Below, one piece after another: positions 61,696 through 64,000 of a DNA stretch of 64,000 bases. Source of the DNA: Candidatus Methanoperedentaceae archaeon (lineage in GTDB: Archaea; Halobacteriota; Methanosarcinia; Methanosarcinales; Methanoperedenaceae); NCBI GenBank assembly GCA_003104905.1, contig PQAS01000057.1, forward strand, positions 61,957 through 125,956. Reading direction: 5' to 3'. Numbering within the stretch: the stretch's first letter is position 1; each line of letters opens with the position of its first letter. Made by a program: the position numbers and the translations under genes. Under the pieces are notes generated by a model. That model made no database searches and was not told the DNA's origin. It worked only from the letters and a program-made list of their open reading frames with translations.

Positions 61696-63720
61696 CTAGC
61701 TTCCTCCTGCTATAACAAACATGAATAGAATTACCAGTATCCCGAAGATATAACCAAGATATGCATGAATACTTCCCGTCTGGATAACTTTGGCCTTTCT
61801 TGACATGGCCATGACAAAATCAGCCACCGGAATATATAAATTTTCTTCAAATAACTGTACTATTCCGGATTTGAACTTGAATGATTCCTTAAGATACCGG
61901 GATGAATATGTTACTTCCATTTCCCGTGCGGGACGATACAGGCCTTTAAACCACATCTGTACCGGTTTTGAGAAAGCAGTTGCAGAATATTCATTCCTTG
62001 CTGTTGAGAAGGGTTGACCGCATCCCCATGTTTCATAGATCGGCATATTCCTTTTATTGATAAATAAAATAATTGCGGGTATGAACATAAGAATCAATAA
62101 TATTGCAAGAAGCCCGGGTGTTGAAATTGCTACTCCAAAAGAAGAAGGGATAGAGATCGTCCCGAGAGCGCCAAATGAAAAAGATTGGCCGCCAGTACCG
62201 ATGAAAGATGATGCGATCCTGTCAAGCACAGGAAGTACGAATGCGGGCAAAATACCAAGCATTATTGATAATAATGCAAAAAATCCCATTCCTGCAAGCA
62301 TTGGGATATTCACTTCTTTTGCATGTTGTGCATTTTCACTTCTGGGAAGAGCAAGGAACACCATCCCGAAAAACTTTAGGAAACAATACGCTGCGAGCGC
62401 ACCCGTCAGGGCAAGAAAAGCCGCGCTTACGGACAACATAATAATAGTGAAATTGCTGTCTAAATTAAAAGTCAGGAGCAAAGACTGGAATGTCAGCCAC
62501 TCACTCACAAAACCACTAAATGGCGGCATGGCTGAAATTGATAATACACCAATAAGTATAAGAATTGAACTCAACGGCATTCTTCTAATCAAACCCCCCA
62601 GTTTCTCGATATTTTTTGTATGGGTTGAATATAATATGGAACCTGCACCCATGAAAAGCAAACCCTTAAAAACAGAATGGTTCAGCAGGTGATATAACGC
62701 GGCAATCATTGCTATAGCACTGAGAATGGGTTTTTCGCCAGCCAGAAAGATCATAGAAGCGCCAAGACCGATAAGGATGATGCCAATATTTTCTATGCTG
62801 CTGAATGCGAGCATTCTTTTAATATCCGGTTCCACAACTGCGTATAATATACCAAGGATCGCCGATATTGTGCCTATCGTTAATACAATATAGCCCCACC
62901 ATGATTGGCTTGCACCAAGGAAATCAAATGAGATCCTTATCAGCATGAAAATCGCGGTCTTTATCATTACACCTGACATCAGCGCAGAGATATTGCCTGG
63001 CGCCGCCGGGTGGGCATAAGGAAGCCATATATGAAAAGGAACGATCCCTGCTTTGGTCCCAAAACCAATGAATGCAAAAAGAAATACAATGTCTTTAAGG
63101 AACGGTGTCATGGTCGAGCCTGCAGCGCGGAATGTTTCAAAACTGAAACTTCCTGATGCGCCTGCAAAGATCAAAAAGGACAGGATAATGAAACCTGTTC
63201 CGATATGGGTCATGACAATATATATAAAACCGGCTTTTCTTGTTTCTATTTTTTCATGCTCATAAACTACAAGGAAGAAAGAGATCACAGACATTAATTC
63301 CCATACTATCAGGAACATGATAGCATTATTTGCAGAAATGACAAGGATCATCGAAAGAATGAAAATATTATACAGGAAACAAAGATAGCCAATATTTTTC
63401 TTCCCAAAATATTCTTTAACATATCCTGTTGAAAATATAGATACGGCAAATACTGATATTGATATTACAAATATAAAAAAAGCCGATAGTTTATTAATAA
63501 AAAATCCAAACTCCGGGAGCTGACCTTCGTTGAGAATAAATTGAAATGTATCGCCAAAAATCACTGATAGGGAAAAAATCAATCCTGAAAGCGCCCCCGC
63601 TGATGCGCTCAATAAAGAAATATATGAGCAAAGGGTGTCTTTTTTATTAAATATTAGTGCTGATAATGCTCCTAGCAAATAAAAAACAATCAATCCTATA
63701 AATAGATAATTATCTAACAT
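61696..63720 (-). CDS. Hyf-type antiporter-like subunit (HyfB/NuoL-like)
   Basis: About 674 residues, some 15-16 helices. IGFGTKAGIVPFHIWLPYAH and AAPGNISALMSGVMIKTAIF are the antiporter motifs. The C-terminal tail (YETWGCGQPFSTARNEYSAT) is the typical HyfB/HycC end. ATG at 63720 is used; GTG at 63726 is possible. It is first in the operon. The upstream 140 bases contain a 28-base near-direct repeat (63729 and 63760) and an AATCACCAGAAA inverted repeat, but no regulon element. Confidence 0.9.
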   Translation of the reverse strand: MLDNYLFIGLIVFYLLGALSALIFNKKDTLCSYISLLSASAGALSGLIFSLSVIFGDTFQFILNEGQLPEFGFFINKLSAFFIFVISISVFAVSIFSTGYVKEYFGKKNIGYLCFLYNIFILSMILVISANNAIMFLIVWELMSVISFFLVVYEHEKIETRKAGFIYIVMTHIGTGFIILSFLIFAGASGSFSFETFRAAGSTMTPFLKDIVFLFAFIGFGTKAGIVPFHIWLPYAHPAAPGNISALMSGVMIKTAIFMLIRISFDFLGASQSWWGYIVLTIGTISAILGILYAVVEPDIKRMLAFSSIENIGIILIGLGASMIFLAGEKPILSAIAMIAALYHLLNHSVFKGLLFMGAGSILYSTHTKNIEKLGGLIRRMPLSSILILIGVLSISAMPPFSGFVSEWLTFQSLLLTFNLDSNFTIIMLSVSAAFLALTGALAAYCFLKFFGMVFLALPRSENAQHAKEVNIPMLAGMGFFALLSIMLGILPAFVLPVLDRIASSFIGTGGQSFSFGALGTISIPSSFGVAISTPGLLAILLILMFIPAIILFINKRNMPIYETWGCGQPFSTARNEYSATAFSKPVQMWFKGLYRPAREMEVTYSSRYLKESFKFKSGIVQLFEENLYIPVADFVMAMSRKAKVIQTGSIHAYLGYIFGILVILFMFVIAGGS

Positions 63721-63867
63721 AATCACCAGAAATTATTATTGTAATTTTAAGGAACATCGGAAATTATTATTATCATTTTAATGAACAACAAAATCACGTA
63801 TCACCTCTGTTTTGGTATTTAAGATTTTCTGGTGATTTCCCGGAAATTGAATAATATATATCGATTA

Positions 63868-64000
63868 TTAGTGTTGGATGCTATAGTTCAAGCATTCCGG
63901 GATATCATATAAAGCATCAAGTCCCGTTTCTTTCATCAAATGGCTGCATTTATCAAGACGTTCCCGATATCGATTACCCGGCACAGTTACATAATTCAGT
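63868..64000 (-). CDS. C-terminal end of an unidentified protein
   Basis: The last 43 residues of a minus-strand frame (VPGNRYRERLDKCSHLMKET and LYDIPECLNYSIQH-stop). Family not recognised; two cysteines are visible. It lies upstream of the Hyf-type operon, about 140 bases away. Confidence 0.45.
   Translation of the reverse strand, partial: LNYVTVPGNRYRERLDKCSHLMKETGLDALYDIPECLNYSIQH

Noticed and set aside
63721..63837. CRISPR-like or regulatory repeats upstream of the Hyf-type operon
   Set aside because: Only two imperfect 28-base copies plus one short inverted repeat; no spacer array.

Overview
The window is archaeal and most likely methanosarcinal; a Methanoperedens- or ANME-2-like genome is plausible but not proven. 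Support comes from a soluble HdrC-HdrB-HdrA set, a Methanosarcina-type duplicated-domain S-layer protein, type II methionine aminopeptidase, many leaderless or GGTGA-led genes, and archaeal TATA boxes.

The core is an unusually dense nitrogenase-like island. Four complete nitrogenase-like D/K pairs lie at 12.1-15.0, 16.8-19.6, 32.3-35.0 and 35.1-38.0 kb. They share one NifH-like reductase (38190-39104), one NifB (31389-32252) and one NifX-type cofactor carrier (31061-31378). All eight D/K subunits keep their three P-cluster cysteines. All four D subunits keep a cysteine aligned with the FeMo-co ligand Cys275, but none shows a clear counterpart of His442. No NifE/NifN pair is seen. This points to NifB-cofactor-type enzymes, as in methylthio-alkane reductase, rather than N2-fixing nitrogenase. 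The pairs form two subtypes (pairs 1 and 4; pairs 2 and 3).

Around them are seven NitT/TauT-type substrate-binding proteins, eight permeases and three ATPases. Other neighbours are a full CooS-type CO dehydrogenase (183-2036), a double-cubane protein with its ATPase reductase (6783-8939), many TusA-type sulfur carriers (one fused to an ABC ATPase), a DsrE/F-like set (53.9-55.4 kb), two QueG-like Fe-S proteins, two radical SAM enzymes and a Mop-domain protein. I infer a system that imports small sulfur- and/or nitrogen-containing organics (for example sulfonates or thioethers), opens them reductively with low-potential metalloclusters, and passes sulfur to TusA/DsrE carriers.

The strongest unifying signal is a shared promoter element: TTGCC, exactly 36 bases, then TTGC(T/A), followed in most cases by GATTT and a TATA box. 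It lies before nine operons with exact spacing and before two more in weaker form. It is absent from the Hdr, Hyf, MFS, map and hicBA units. It therefore delimits a regulon of nifH-nfl, nfl pairs, ABC, CooS, double-cubane and DsrE/TusA operons.

Regions: 1-9 kb, CooS and double-cubane operons, each with its own transporter. 9-12 kb, ABC plus QueG-like operon. 12-24 kb, nfl pairs 1 and 2, then a divergent ABC operon whose ATPase-TusA gene is split by a recent IS1634-type insertion (22419-24010). 24-31 kb, hicBA, radical SAM operon, a deviant tRNA-Cys, map, Mop. 31-39 kb, nifH-nfl-nifB-nifX operon. 39-50 kb, MFS and two ABC operons with S-layer and cupredoxin genes. 50-54 kb, HdrCBA with eroded motifs. 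54-56 kb, TusA/DsrE operon. 56-63.7 kb, a Hyf-type membrane complex lacking the NiFe-binding cysteines.
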